A stretch of 64,000 bases of DNA from an uncultured Victivallales bacterium (GTDB taxonomy: Bacteria > Verrucomicrobiota > Lentisphaeria > Oligosphaerales > JAFGRS01). The translations under genes and the position numbers were made by a program. Location of the stretch: contig CAILUI010000172.1 in the NCBI GenBank assembly GCA_903837355.1, forward strand, positions 59,445-123,444. The letters are read 5' to 3'. Positions 16,639-25,986 of the stretch are shown here, piece after piece (within the stretch, counting starts at the first letter, position 1; each line of letters opens with the position of its first letter). The notes beneath the pieces are model-generated. The model had not been told where the DNA came from and made no database searches. It saw nothing but the letters and a program-made list of their open reading frames with translations.

Positions 16639-19407
16639 TCAATCTCCCTGCGCCCGCCGGAAGTCCACTCTCCGGAGGATGCGCAACTGCAGGTAGGTGA
16701 AGCCAATGAGGATGCTGCCCAGGATCCAGGCATAGGAGGTGGCCAGGCTGAAGCGCAGGTTGACGTAGGCCTCCTCCCAGATCGCCATACCCATCACCAT
16801 CGTCTCCTTGCCGGGACCGCCAAAGGTCAGCAGGAAGATCGAGGCCATGCTCTGGAACGTGCCGATAAAAGCGCCGACGAAATTGATCATCACCAGCGGC
16901 AGGATGGTCGGCAGGGTGATGTTCCAGGTCTTGCTCAGAATGCCGGATCCGTCGATGCCAGCAGCCTCGTAGAGCTCGTCGGGGACACTCTTCAGGGCGG
17001 CGAGGTAGATCAGGCTGCTGATGCCGGCGCCGGCCCAGACTCCCGGGATGATGACGCAGGCCATGACCACCGACGGGTTGCCCAGCCAGTCCACCGGGGT
17101 GAAGTGCGTCGCCTGGACCAGCGACTGCGCCATCTCCCCACCGCTGCTTTCAGCGTAGCGCGTGGCGAGGCGGTTCAGCGGGTCCATGACGGCGGCACAC
17201 CAGCGGTTGATGCTGCCGGTGGCCGTGCCATCAAACATCTCCTTCCACATCAGGGTTACCACCAACCCGCTGGTCATCTGCGGCAGGAAGAACAGGGTGC
17301 GGAAGAAGACTTTGAGGCGCGGGACCTCGGTGAGCAGCAGGGCCAGGAGGATAGGCGTGAAGAAGGCCAGGAGGAGGTTCCAGAGGACGAACTTGCAGGT
17401 GGTCCAGATGTAGCCGTAGAAATTCGGGTCCAGGGCGATGCTGATGAAGTTGCCCAGGCCGACGAAGGGCGACTTGCCGACGATCTTGTAATCCTGGAAG
17501 GCCATGACCAAGCCCCGGAACAGCGGGTAGTACTGCCACAGGCCGATGGAGACCAGCGCCGGAACGAGCATGGCCCAAGGCAGGATGCCCTTGTAGACAC
17601 CGGCCCGACTGGGGACGCGCCGCATCTGGTCCTTGATGATCAGCACCAGGAACAAGGCCAGGATGCCGCCCACAATGGCGGCGATCAGGCGCGCCCTGGG
17701 GCGGTGGGCGTTCAGGACCTCGGGGGGCTGCTCGAACATGATGCCGGTGTTGGCATCGCGTTCGAGGTTCTTGAGGGCGGCATTGAAGTCGAAGTCACGG
17801 CCGCTGGGGCGCAGCACCAGATCGACGACTTCGCGCTGGTAGAAGTCACGGAACTGCAGCCAGCGGCCCATGAAGGGCTCGACGACCTCGAGGATCTGGC
17901 CGTCGTCGATCTCCTGCCAGAGCTTGAGGTACTCGGGGCGGGCCTCCTTGAGGTAGTCGTCGAAACCCAGGCGGCGCAGATCGCGCGGGTTGAGGAAACG
18001 CGCTTGCCCGGAGGCGACCTTGCGGCGGATGCTCTCGTCGTTGCCTTCAACACTGCAGATGATGGTCATGATCTGCCAGACCGTGTCCCGGTACTGCTTG
18101 TGCTCGGCCGCGCTGCTGCCGCCGCGCCGAAGGACGTCCTTGCCGATCATGAAGAAGGAATTCGAGGCCTGCAGCACTGGGCGCTGCGTCGCGTCGATGG
18201 CCGGGAAGGGCATCATGCCCATGTCGCTGGGCTGAATACCGAGAGACTCGAATTCGGTCATGTCGCCGGACCACAGCGGGTACATGCCCAGGTCGCGGCC
18301 GAGGTAGCGTAGGGTCTCCCGCAGGTCCTTGGTGGTGACGCGGATGCAGCCTTCGATGACGTCCTCGGGCTTGAAGCGCAACTCGCGGCCGTCGACGCTG
18401 ACGACACCCGCCTTGGCCTGGGCGGCCGTGAGCTCCACGGGCTCGCCCGTGGTCGGGTGACGGAGCCAGGGCTGCCAGCGCAGGCGGTGGTAGAAGGCGA
18501 CCGCCGCGGCGCACTCCGGGCTGGCGACGTTGCAGCGCCAGACGGGGGTGATCCCGGAGAGGTCTTCGCCGGTGTCCGGGGCCACCGCGCGGGTGTCCTG
18601 CTCGTTGAAGGTGTAGACCTTGCCGGTCGTGGGGCTGGTGCGATCCTGAACCACGATGCTGCTGCCGGTGGTGGCGACCCATGGCGCGAAGGCCCAACTG
18701 TACGGGGTCAGGCCCAGCCCGGGCGTCCCCGTCTCGCGGTCGACCAGGCGGCGGGCCCAGTAGATGAACTGTTCGTAGGTGTGCGGCGGCTGGGCGGGAT
18801 CCAGGCCGGCGCGCTGCAGGACGCGGTAGCTATAGAGGACGCCGACATAGGTGCCGCCGCGGTTCGGCAGGGCGTAGGCGCGGCCGTCGACGGTGCAAAC
18901 CTGGCGGTAGAGCGGCTTGATCTTCATCCAGCCGTCCCACTTGGCCTCGTCGGCGTCAATCAGCCCATTGCGGTCAGGACTGCCGTCACGCCTGAGTTTG
19001 GGGCTGCCGTCGGCGAGCACGCCATCCTCACCGATCCACTCGGTCAGGGGATAGGCCAGGCCCTGCGCCACGGCCTGACGAATGTCGGTCTCGAACAGGT
19101 CCGGCCCGAGATTGGCGGCCATGGCCATGGCCAGGCTCGCCCGCGAACCCTCCGCCGGCATGGCGATGCCTTCCCACTGCTTGAGGTGGACACCCGGGTT
19201 GTCCTTGAAGAAAGTCCGCAGGTTCAGCGGTTGCCGGTTCTGCGTGTCGTAGCGGCTGGTGATGGTCAGGTCCCACTCCGCCGGCGCGGTGGCGGCGGCC
19301 AGCCCGCCCGCCAGCAGGGAGACCCCGGCAGCGACGGCGCGCCAGACGTTCGTCCGGCCGCGGGTATCGCGGTCTCCAGCCCGTGCCTGGCTGCGCTTGC
19401 ACCCCAT
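16639..19407 (-). CDS. Fusion of extracellular sugar-binding protein and MalF-type ABC permease
   Basis: One 922-residue polypeptide combines two normally separate parts. After a signal segment (residues ~20-42, VWRAVAAGVSLLAGGLAAA), residues ~45-570 look like a family 1 solute-binding protein (LNLRTFFKDNPGVHLKQWEG, AANLGPDLFETDI, TYVGVLYSYRVLQRAGLDP, TYEQFIYWARRLV). A TM helix at ~575-592 precedes a complete MalF-like permease with EAA loop EAAGIDGSGILSKTWNITLP. An insertion with the EF-hand-like stretch PDRNGLIDADEAKW lies in the binding part. ATG 19405-19407 is preferred because it places a signal sequence at the start; the frame is open to 19671. The MalG partner follows, overlapping or adjoining. 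No ATPase gene is nearby, so a shared MsmK-type ATPase is likely. Confidence 0.85.
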   Translation of the reverse strand: MGCKRSQARAGDRDTRGRTNVWRAVAAGVSLLAGGLAAATAPAEWDLTITSRYDTQNRQPLNLRTFFKDNPGVHLKQWEGIAMPAEGSRASLAMAMAANLGPDLFETDIRQAVAQGLAYPLTEWIGEDGVLADGSPKLRRDGSPDRNGLIDADEAKWDGWMKIKPLYRQVCTVDGRAYALPNRGGTYVGVLYSYRVLQRAGLDPAQPPHTYEQFIYWARRLVDRETGTPGLGLTPYSWAFAPWVATTGSSIVVQDRTSPTTGKVYTFNEQDTRAVAPDTGEDLSGITPVWRCNVASPECAAAVAFYHRLRWQPWLRHPTTGEPVELTAAQAKAGVVSVDGRELRFKPEDVIEGCIRVTTKDLRETLRYLGRDLGMYPLWSGDMTEFESLGIQPSDMGMMPFPAIDATQRPVLQASNSFFMIGKDVLRRGGSSAAEHKQYRDTVWQIMTIICSVEGNDESIRRKVASGQARFLNPRDLRRLGFDDYLKEARPEYLKLWQEIDDGQILEVVEPFMGRWLQFRDFYQREVVDLVLRPSGRDFDFNAALKNLERDANTGIMFEQPPEVLNAHRPRARLIAAIVGGILALFLVLIIKDQMRRVPSRAGVYKGILPWAMLVPALVSIGLWQYYPLFRGLVMAFQDYKIVGKSPFVGLGNFISIALDPNFYGYIWTTCKFVLWNLLLAFFTPILLALLLTEVPRLKVFFRTLFFLPQMTSGLVVTLMWKEMFDGTATGSINRWCAAVMDPLNRLATRYAESSGGEMAQSLVQATHFTPVDWLGNPSVVMACVIIPGVWAGAGISSLIYLAALKSVPDELYEAAGIDGSGILSKTWNITLPTILPLVMINFVGAFIGTFQSMASIFLLTFGGPGKETMVMGMAIWEEAYVNLRFSLATSYAWILGSILIGFTYLQLRILRRVDFRRAQGD

Positions 19408-19603
19408 GGAGCGTACCCTATGCTTTTCCGGCGTGATCGTTACCTGTCGACTTGCCTGCAGCCGGCGCGCGCTCGCAGGGCACAGCACGCTCCCCAGCAT
19501 AGCAGGCTTCGTGCGCAGCGCAACTACGACAGCGATGATCGGGTGACGGCTGCGGCCCTGGGCGGCCGTCAGGGCGGTTCCAAGATCGCGGTTCCCGCTA
19601 CGG

Positions 19604-19695
19604 GTGAGCGCGTGAGAACGTGAAAGCGTGGATGCGTGGCAGACGGCCGGCACACGCGCCGTAACCCTCACGCAATCACGCTCTCACGCTTTCAC
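19604..19695. repeat. Inverted repeat built from GCGTGA(A/G)A-like octamers
   Basis: The left arm contains GCGCGTGAGAACGTGAAAGC and continues with GTGGATGCGTGG. The right arm is its complement in kind: CTCACGCAATCACGCTCTCA, then CGCTTTCAC. The 11-base GTGAAAGCGTG at 19620-19630 is matched exactly by CACGCTTTCAC at 19685-19695. The arms flank a ~37-base non-repeated spacer. It could fold into a cruciform or hairpin in either strand. Confidence 0.7.
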
Positions 19696-19766
19696 CGTGC
19701 CGGTGACCAACAGCGATGGTCGTTGGGAAAACGGAACAGCCCTGGCCGGCGGCCGGGGAGTGGCAG

Positions 19767-19824
19767 TGAGGTCCGCAGCAGCCGGGCTTCACGGCCACGC
19801 TTTGGAGGGCGAATCCTGCCGTGA
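19767..19824 (+). repeat. Dispersed TTTGGAG-type repeat, copy C
   Basis: This is the best match to copy A: GGTCCGCAGC, a CCGGGCTT segment and CACGCTTTGGAGGGCGAATC in the same order and spacing. It is intergenic. Confidence 0.65.
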
Positions 19825-19960
19825 CCGGAAGCTCACGCGCCGGCGAGTCGTCTTGGGGGCTCGGCCGCCCGCCGGCGGCGCCGCGGCGCCTGCACGCCTG
19901 GGGCGCTTCGCCAGCACTGCTGCCAGTGGAAAGCCGACGGCGCGGCTACGCCGTGAGGAC

Positions 19961-22249
19961 TCAGGCCTTGCAGACGATCTCGAGCTTGCCGTGGCGTACG
20001 CCGACGCGGGCCGTGCCACCACGGCGGAGCGCCCCGAAGAGGATCGCGTCGACGAGCTTCTCGCTGATCTCGGTCTGCACCAGACGCGCCACCGGCCGAG
20101 CGCCGTAGCGCGGGTCGTAGCCCTGCTGGGCCAGCCAGCGCCGCGCCGCGGCCGAGAGCTGGATGCGGACGTTCTTCTGGGCGAGTTGCGCCTCGGTTTC
20201 GGCGACGAACTTGGTGACAACGCGCTCCACCAGGGCCGGCGAGAGGGGCGCAAACTGGATGACGGCGTCGAGGCGGTTCCGGAACTCGGGGCTGAAGACG
20301 CGTTCGATGGCGCGCTGGTTATCGCCGCCGGCGCTGGCGCCGGCCGGGGCGAAGCCGATGGGGGTCGCGGCCAGATCGCGGGCGCCGACGTTGCTGGTCA
20401 TGATCACGATCACGTTGCGGAAATCGGCCTTGCGGCCGTTGTTATCCGTCAGGGTTCCGTGGTCCATGACTTGCAGGAGGATATTGAAGATCTCCTCGTG
20501 CGCCTTCTCGATCTCGTCGAGCAGGACGACGGCGTGGGGGGTCTTGATGACGGCGTCGGTGATCAGGCCGCCCTGATCGAAGCCCACGTAGCCGGGCGGG
20601 GCGCCGATGAGCCGGGAGACGGTGTGTTTCTCGCTGTACTCGCTCATGTCAAAGCGGATGAAGCCCACGCCGAGGCAGCGCGCGAGTTGCCGGCTGAGCT
20701 CCGTCTTGCCGACGCCGGTGGGGCCGGTAAAGAGGAAAGAGCCGATGGGCTTCTCCGGATTGCGCAGTCCGGCGCGGGCCAGCTTGATGCTGTGCGTGAG
20801 TCGCTGGATGGCAGCGTCCTGACCGAAGACCACGCCGCCGAGTTCCTTCGCCAGGGTGCGCAGTCGGCCCAGGTCCGATGAGGAGATCTCCGTGGGCGGG
20901 ATCTGGGCGATCTCGGCCACGATGGCTTCGATGTCCGCCGGGGTCACGGTGCGCCGCTTTTCGAGGGGTTCCAAGGCTTGCTCGGCGCCGGCCTCATCGA
21001 TCAGGTCGATGGCGCTGTCCGGGTGGAAACGCTCGCGGAGGTGGCGCCGGGAGAGGGTCACCGCGGCGTCGAGTGCGCTGGGTTCGAAGTCGATGCCGTA
21101 GTGGCTTTGGTAGCGGGGCAGGAGGCCGTCGAGGATGCGCCGCGTCTCGTCGGTGGACGGCTCCGGGACATCGATCTTCTGGAAGCGGCGGGCCAGGGCG
21201 TGGTCCTTCTGGATCTGGTTGCGGTACTCCTTGAAGGTGGTCGAGCCGATGCAGCGCAAGTCACCCGACTGCAGGGCCGGCTTGAGCAGGTTAGCGGCAT
21301 CGAGGGAGCCATTGCCGGAGGCTCCGGCGCCGATGACGGTATGCAGTTCGTCGATGAAGAGGATGGCTTTAGGGTTGGCCCCAACCTCGCGGATCACGGC
21401 TTTGAGGCGGTCCTCAAACTCGCCCCTGAACTTGGTGCCCGCGATCAGGGCCCCCATGTCCAGGGCGAAGATGGCGGAGTCGCGCAAGGCATCAGGGACT
21501 TGGCCCGCGGCGATGCGCAGGGCCAGCCCTTCGACGACGGCGGTCTTGCCGACCCCAGGCTCACCCACCAGGAGCGGGTTGTTCTTCAGTCGCCGGCACA
21601 ACGTCCGCATGACCCGCCGCAGTTCGACCTCGCGGCCGATGATGGGATCGATACGTCCGGCCTTGGCGCGTTCCATGAGGTTGACCGTGTAGAGCTCCAG
21701 CGCCGGGGGGCGCCGGCGCGGTTGCGCGGTCGGACCGGCCTTTTCCTCGGCGGCCTCGTCGCCAGAGTCGGCCGGACTGCCGGCGGCAGCCGCCGGGGCG
21801 CCCTTGGCGGCCCCGTGCGACAGGACCTCGATAAACTGCGCGCGGGAGAGGCCTTGGTGGGCCAGTGCCTGTTGGGCGAAACAGGTCTCCTCAGCGAAGA
21901 TCTGCGCGATGATGTCGCCGCTTTCGATGCGGCCCTTGCCGCAGGCCACCGCGTGCGCCGCGGCGCGTCCGAAGACGCGGCCAAAGGCGAGGCTCTGCTC
22001 CGGGAGGTAGTCCGCCGGCGCGTCCGGCAGGACCTCGACCGCATTGGCAAGGTAGTCCTCGAGTTCGGACTTCAGGCCGTCAGGATCGCCGTCGCAGGCG
22101 CACAGGTAGTCCCGCACGTCCTCGTCGCTGAGCATGGCCAGGAGCAGGTGCTCGAGCAGGAGGTACTCATGTTTGAGGGTACTGGCCTGGCGCACTGCCA
22201 TCTGCAGAGCCAGCCGTAGTTCCAGGCTGAGAACGGTGCGCTCACTCAT
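19961..22249 (-). CDS. clpA: ATP-dependent Clp protease ATP-binding subunit ClpA
   Basis: This AAA+ unfoldase feeds substrates to ClpP in the cytosol. The N-domain (residues 1-~145) has [16 protein letters not shown]. The first AAA module has Walker [12 protein letters not shown] and [12 protein letters not shown]; the second has [34 protein letters not shown] and [14 protein letters not shown]. The length of 762 residues and the lack of a long ClpB coiled-coil middle domain fit ClpA. Its ATG overlaps the last base of the clpS stop (TGATG), so the two are translationally coupled. A start seven codons upstream lies inside clpS and is less likely. ClpP is not in the window. Confidence 0.95.
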   Translation of the reverse strand: MSERTVLSLELRLALQMAVRQASTLKHEYLLLEHLLLAMLSDEDVRDYLCACDGDPDGLKSELEDYLANAVEVLPDAPADYLPEQSLAFGRVFGRAAAHAVACGKGRIESGDIIAQIFAEETCFAQQALAHQGLSRAQFIEVLSHGAAKGAPAAAAGSPADSGDEAAEEKAGPTAQPRRRPPALELYTVNLMERAKAGRIDPIIGREVELRRVMRTLCRRLKNNPLLVGEPGVGKTAVVEGLALRIAAGQVPDALRDSAIFALDMGALIAGTKFRGEFEDRLKAVIREVGANPKAILFIDELHTVIGAGASGNGSLDAANLLKPALQSGDLRCIGSTTFKEYRNQIQKDHALARRFQKIDVPEPSTDETRRILDGLLPRYQSHYGIDFEPSALDAAVTLSRRHLRERFHPDSAIDLIDEAGAEQALEPLEKRRTVTPADIEAIVAEIAQIPPTEISSSDLGRLRTLAKELGGVVFGQDAAIQRLTHSIKLARAGLRNPEKPIGSFLFTGPTGVGKTELSRQLARCLGVGFIRFDMSEYSEKHTVSRLIGAPPGYVGFDQGGLITDAVIKTPHAVVLLDEIEKAHEEIFNILLQVMDHGTLTDNNGRKADFRNVIVIMTSNVGARDLAATPIGFAPAGASAGGDNQRAIERVFSPEFRNRLDAVIQFAPLSPALVERVVTKFVAETEAQLAQKNVRIQLSAAARRWLAQQGYDPRYGARPVARLVQTEISEKLVDAILFGALRRGGTARVGVRHGKLEIVCKA

Positions 22250-22560
22250 CAGGCTTCTTCCATGGTGCACTTCAGCGGATGCCCCTCCGCCTTGGCGGCT
22301 TCATGCACCTTGTGGACCTTGGTCTCGGCGACTTGGTGCGGGTAGACGCCGGCCACTCCGAGGCCGCGTTTGTGGACATGCAACATGATACGTACTGCTT
22401 CCGCCTCGTCACGGCGGAAGACATCCCGCAGAATGGCCACCACGAACTCCATCGGTGTGTAGTCGTCGTTATGCAACAGGACACGGTACAGCGGCGGCCG
22501 TTCCACGCGGGTCCGGGCGACGGTCTGCGTCTCGCCCTGATGCTGTGTCCGGGTACTCAT
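22249..22560 (-). CDS. clpS: ClpS adaptor of the ClpAP protease
   Basis: The 103-residue protein binds the ClpA N-domain and delivers N-end-rule substrates. The family core is intact: YRVLLHNDDYTPMEFVV, then AEAVRIMLHVHKRGLGVAGVYPHQVAETKV, ending with the HPLKCTMEEA strand. ATG 22558-22560 gives the short charged N-terminal tail normal for ClpS; a longer reading to 22635 would enter the upstream gene. It lies eight bases after the UroD-like gene and is coupled to clpA. Confidence 0.95.
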   Translation of the reverse strand: MSTRTQHQGETQTVARTRVERPPLYRVLLHNDDYTPMEFVVAILRDVFRRDEAEAVRIMLHVHKRGLGVAGVYPHQVAETKVHKVHEAAKAEGHPLKCTMEEA

Positions 22561-22568
22561 CGTCTGCG

Positions 22569-23714
22569 TCAGCCCTTGCGCCCGTGGACGCGGTAGTACG
22601 CCAGGCCCTCGATCAAGGTCTGCAGGTTCTCCCACGGCACGCCGGGGGTGATGGAACTGGAAGCGGCGAGGAAGAGCCCGGTGGGCGGGCCCTCCCGCAC
22701 CAGCCAGTCGAGTTCGCGCCGCACGTCGGCCGCCGAGCCGAGGGGCAGGGTCCGGGTCACGGAGACACCCGCCACGATGATCAGTTCGCGGCCGTCGCGG
22801 TCGTGCATCCGGCAGATGCGCTCATAGTCCATGCCATCCTCGTACTGGAAGCCTTGGAAACCGGACAGGCCGACCTCGAGCAGGCGCGGCACCATGTCCA
22901 TCAGGTTCCCATCGCAATGCCAGATCACCCTGATCCCGGCGCGCAGGACGGGGGCCAGAGAGCGCGCAAAGTGCGGGAACCAGAGGCGGTCCAGAGAGCG
23001 CACGTCGACCAGGATACCACGGCTGTCAGCCATGTCGAAATCGGACCGCAGCAGGGGCGGCAGACGGCCGCTTGCGTAGGCTTGCACTGCGGCGCGGTTG
23101 ACGCGCACGGCAAGGTCGGCCTGCAGGGCGAAGTCGCGCTCCATGAGCTCGGGAAACAGGGCATAGGCCATGAAGTAGTTCGCGTACCCATACTGACCGT
23201 AGCGGAACACCGGGAAACCGACTACGCCATAGGGGACTTTGAGGATATCCGGGCCCAGTTGGGCCTGCACCTGGCGCTCGCCGGCAAGCACGGCCTGCGT
23301 GTGCGCCGCCTCATCGAAGTGGGCGGCGGCGTGCCGCAGGCCCGGAAAGACGACCCGCTCGAGGTGCTCGGCGACAGCTTCCGGCGAGTCGATGCAGATC
23401 CCGTCCAGGACGACGCTCTCGGCGCCGGTGGTCGCGCCCTTGGTATGGCCTTCGTAGCCGTGGGCACCGAGCGACGCCGGGTTGGTGGGGATCCATTGGT
23501 CGATCATGCTGACGCCGATCGCGCGCTGCGCCGCCAGATAGACGGCCTCCTGCTCCTGTAGGTAGCGCCCTGCCGGCACTCCCGCGAGCCGGTCGAGACA
23601 GGCGTGCTCCATGATGTTCAGCATCCAGGTCGGGATGCCGGTCGTGGGCCGCTGATAGATCGTATCAAGGGCGAGTTGGGCATTGGGACCCAGCGCAGTT
23701 GCTGTCTCTGCCAT
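22569..23714 (-). CDS. Uroporphyrinogen decarboxylase/MtaA-family protein
   Basis: The product is a 381-residue (beta/alpha)8-type protein of the HemE/MtaA/CmuA superfamily. Visible markers are the strand-turn VIWHCDGNLMDMVPRLLEVGL, where MtaA-like members place the His and Cys zinc ligands, and the closing GLFLAASSSITPGVPWENLQTLIEG. It lacks the N-terminal Arg-rich substrate loop of true HemE, so heme synthesis is unlikely. Methyl transfer to or from a corrinoid or thiol is the more usual role in PVC-type paralogues. The substrate is unknown. It starts the clpS-clpA run with a good AGGT ribosome site, although a functional link to proteolysis is not obvious. Confidence 0.82.
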   Translation of the reverse strand: MAETATALGPNAQLALDTIYQRPTTGIPTWMLNIMEHACLDRLAGVPAGRYLQEQEAVYLAAQRAIGVSMIDQWIPTNPASLGAHGYEGHTKGATTGAESVVLDGICIDSPEAVAEHLERVVFPGLRHAAAHFDEAAHTQAVLAGERQVQAQLGPDILKVPYGVVGFPVFRYGQYGYANYFMAYALFPELMERDFALQADLAVRVNRAAVQAYASGRLPPLLRSDFDMADSRGILVDVRSLDRLWFPHFARSLAPVLRAGIRVIWHCDGNLMDMVPRLLEVGLSGFQGFQYEDGMDYERICRMHDRDGRELIIVAGVSVTRTLPLGSAADVRRELDWLVREGPPTGLFLAASSSITPGVPWENLQTLIEGLAYYRVHGRKG

Positions 23715-23792
23715 GGCCTTACCTCCGCGCGGATCAGGGCTCCAGCCACTGGTCGAAGTAGGATGGTCGTCGCTGCGGTCCGGGTGGCGCCG

Positions 23793-24599
23793 TCAGCGCA
23801 ACCCGAGGACATCCTGCATGTCATAGAGGCCGGCCGGGGCGGTGGCCAGGAACTTCACGGCGCGCAAAGCGCCCTTGGCGAAGGTCTCTCGGCTCGAGGC
23901 CTTGTGGGTGAGTTCGACGCGTTCGCCGTCAGCCGCGAAGATGACGGTATGGTCGCCGACGACGTCCCCACCGCGCAGGGCGTGCATGCCGATTTCGCCG
24001 CGGCTGCGCGCGCCGACCAAGCCGACGCGGCCGTGTACCGTGTCGCGCGCGTAGTCCCGGCCCGTGGCCTGGGCCAGGATCTCGCCCAGTCGCGCCGCGG
24101 TGCCCGAGGGCGCATCCTTCTTGCGATTGTGGTGCATCTCGACCACCTCGATGTCGTAGTCCGCCGCCAGGATGGGGGCCACTTTGGCGCAGAGCGCAAA
24201 GAGCAGGTTGACGCCGACACTCATGTTGGGGGTCGCCAGGATGCGTCCGCCTTGGGCGGTCAGGGCCTTGAGCGTGGCCTTGTGCTCTGCCGAGAGCGGC
24301 GTGGTACCGATCACCAGCACCGCGCCCGCGGCAACGACCCGCGGGGCCGCCGCCATGGTGTTCTCGGGCGCGGAAAAGTCGATCACGGCAGCGGTGTCGG
24401 CCAGCACGTCCTCAAGACAGGAGCCGATGTTCACGCCGATCTCGCCGATACCAGCCACGACGCCGGCATCCTGGCCCAGAAGCGGGCAACCGGGGAACTC
24501 GATGGCGCCCGACAGAACCAGCTCGGGGTCCGCCTGTATCTGTGCCACCAACATGCGGCCCATCCGGCCCGCGGCGCCGATGACGGTAGTCCTGATCAT
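23793..24599 (-). CDS. dapB: 4-hydroxy-tetrahydrodipicolinate reductase DapB
   Basis: This enzyme carries out the second committed step of lysine and diaminopimelate synthesis, using NAD(P)H. The 268-residue protein has the Rossmann start VIGAAGRMGRMLV, VIDFSAPENT, IGTTPLS and the family signature EMHHNRKKDAPSGTA with its catalytic His and Lys. Its ATG overlaps the ctpA stop by four bases (ATGA), so it is coupled to the protease gene. The preceding pathway enzyme, dapA, is also in this window at 51.2 kb but in a different operon. Confidence 0.95.
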   Translation of the reverse strand: MIRTTVIGAAGRMGRMLVAQIQADPELVLSGAIEFPGCPLLGQDAGVVAGIGEIGVNIGSCLEDVLADTAAVIDFSAPENTMAAAPRVVAAGAVLVIGTTPLSAEHKATLKALTAQGGRILATPNMSVGVNLLFALCAKVAPILAADYDIEVVEMHHNRKKDAPSGTAARLGEILAQATGRDYARDTVHGRVGLVGARSRGEIGMHALRGGDVVGDHTVIFAADGERVELTHKASSRETFAKGALRAVKFLATAPAGLYDMQDVLGLR

Positions 24600-25930
24600 G
24601 GCTGACCCTCCTTCAGGTCGCTCTTGGCGGGCTCGGCTGGCGCTGCGCCGCCGGAATCCTCGGCGGCTTCCCTGAGCGTACGGAATTTGCCGTCGACACC
24701 CTTCATGTAGACATCGTAGCTCTTCAGGACCTCGGTGGCGCGTTGCAGTTGCCGGTCCGTCACGCCGGGCTTCGGTGCGCCTTCGGCTTCCGCCGCGGCA
24801 CGGGCCTCCTCAGGCGTCAATTTGACCTCGATGTCCGGCACGACGCCGTGCCCGTGGATGACCTGGCGACTGGGGGTGTAGTACATGGCCGTGGTCAGGC
24901 GCAGGGCGCTGCCGTCAGAGAGCGGGATGATGTTCTGCACCGAGCCCTTCCCGAAGCTCTTCTCACCGACCAGGATAGCGCGGCCCCAGTCCTTCAGGCA
25001 CCCGGCCATGATCTCGGCGGCGCTGGCGCTACCGCCGTTGATCAGGATTGCGACCGGCTTCTTGGCGAACTTGTAGCCGCGTTTCGAGGTGCGGAACTCG
25101 TGCTTCTGGGACGGTTGGCGGCCCTCGGTAGAGACGATCAGCGTGTTCGGCTCGAGGAAATAGCTGCAAATGTCCACGGCGCTGGGCAGCAGGCCGCCGG
25201 GGTTGTTGCGCAGATCGATCACCAGGGAGTCGATGCCGGCCTCATCCAACTTGGTGAGCGCCTGTTGCAGCTCCGCGGCGGTCGGGTCGCTGAACTGCGT
25301 GATGCGGACATAGCCGATGCGGGTGGCGTCGAGGACCTTGGCGTCGGTGACGCTGTAGACGGGGATCTTCTCACGCTCGATGCTGTAGTCGCGTGTCTCT
25401 TGGGTTGACGGGCGGTGGATGGTCAGCGTCACCTTGGTGCCCGGCGCGCCGCGCAGCTTGCCGATGATCTCATTGAGTTTGACGCCCAGGGTTGGCACGC
25501 CCTCGATCTTGACGATCTGGTCGCCGGCCTGCAGGCCGACCCGGCTGCCCGGAGTGCCATCGATGGGCGAGACGATGGTCAGAATCTCGTCCTTGGTACT
25601 GACGATAATGCCGAGCCCGCCGAACTCGCCCTCCGTGGTCTCGATCATCGAGCCGTACTGCTCCGGCGGCATGAAGTCGCTGAACGGGTCCAGGCTACGG
25701 ACCATGCCGTGCATAGCGTTGTAGACTAGGTCGCGGTAGCTGATGCGGTCGGCGCTGACATAGTCCTTGCGGATCAGGTACAGCACCTGCATCATGACGC
25801 TGATGTTCTCGAAGGCCTCGTTCTCGCCAGTCTTCTCGGCCTCCGCGGCATAGAGCCGGTAGCCGATGACCACGTTCACGGTCAGTACGGCTGCCAGGGC
25901 CGCCAGCAGGAGAGTGCGAGGCCTGTTCAT
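24596..25930 (-). CDS. S41 carboxy-terminal processing protease (CtpA/Prc-like)
   Basis: This periplasmic serine protease cleaves C termini of envelope proteins. A signal anchor (residues 6-24) is followed by the cap region. The PDZ domain (~95-170) contains GLGIIV and GLQAGDQIVKIEG. The catalytic domain has DLRNNPGG, the serine in GGSASAAEIMAG (residues 301-303) and the lysine in SFGKGSVQ (Lys328). The acidic C-terminal tail after residue 385 is less conserved. The length of 444 residues is normal. It overlaps dapB by four bases. Confidence 0.92.
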   Translation of the reverse strand: MNRPRTLLLAALAAVLTVNVVIGYRLYAAEAEKTGENEAFENISVMMQVLYLIRKDYVSADRISYRDLVYNAMHGMVRSLDPFSDFMPPEQYGSMIETTEGEFGGLGIIVSTKDEILTIVSPIDGTPGSRVGLQAGDQIVKIEGVPTLGVKLNEIIGKLRGAPGTKVTLTIHRPSTQETRDYSIEREKIPVYSVTDAKVLDATRIGYVRITQFSDPTAAELQQALTKLDEAGIDSLVIDLRNNPGGLLPSAVDICSYFLEPNTLIVSTEGRQPSQKHEFRTSKRGYKFAKKPVAILINGGSASAAEIMAGCLKDWGRAILVGEKSFGKGSVQNIIPLSDGSALRLTTAMYYTPSRQVIHGHGVVPDIEVKLTPEEARAAAEAEGAPKPGVTDRQLQRATEVLKSYDVYMKGVDGKFRTLREAAEDSGGAAPAEPAKSDLKEGQP

Positions 25931-25986
25931 GGGTTCGGATCCTTCCCGTGTGCGCAGGGTCAGGCGGCCGGCGAGCGCGCCCAGCC

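Larger units (their letters stand above)
19408..19960. other. Intergenic region rich in repeats
   Basis: This is a gap of 553 bases between clpA and the sugar-binding/permease gene, both on the minus strand. I find no credible gene. It contains an inverted repeat with GCGTGA-type subrepeats and one copy of the dispersed TTTGGAG repeat, each annotated separately. The promoter of the importer genes is expected in the left part, but I could not pick one with confidence. Confidence 0.6.
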
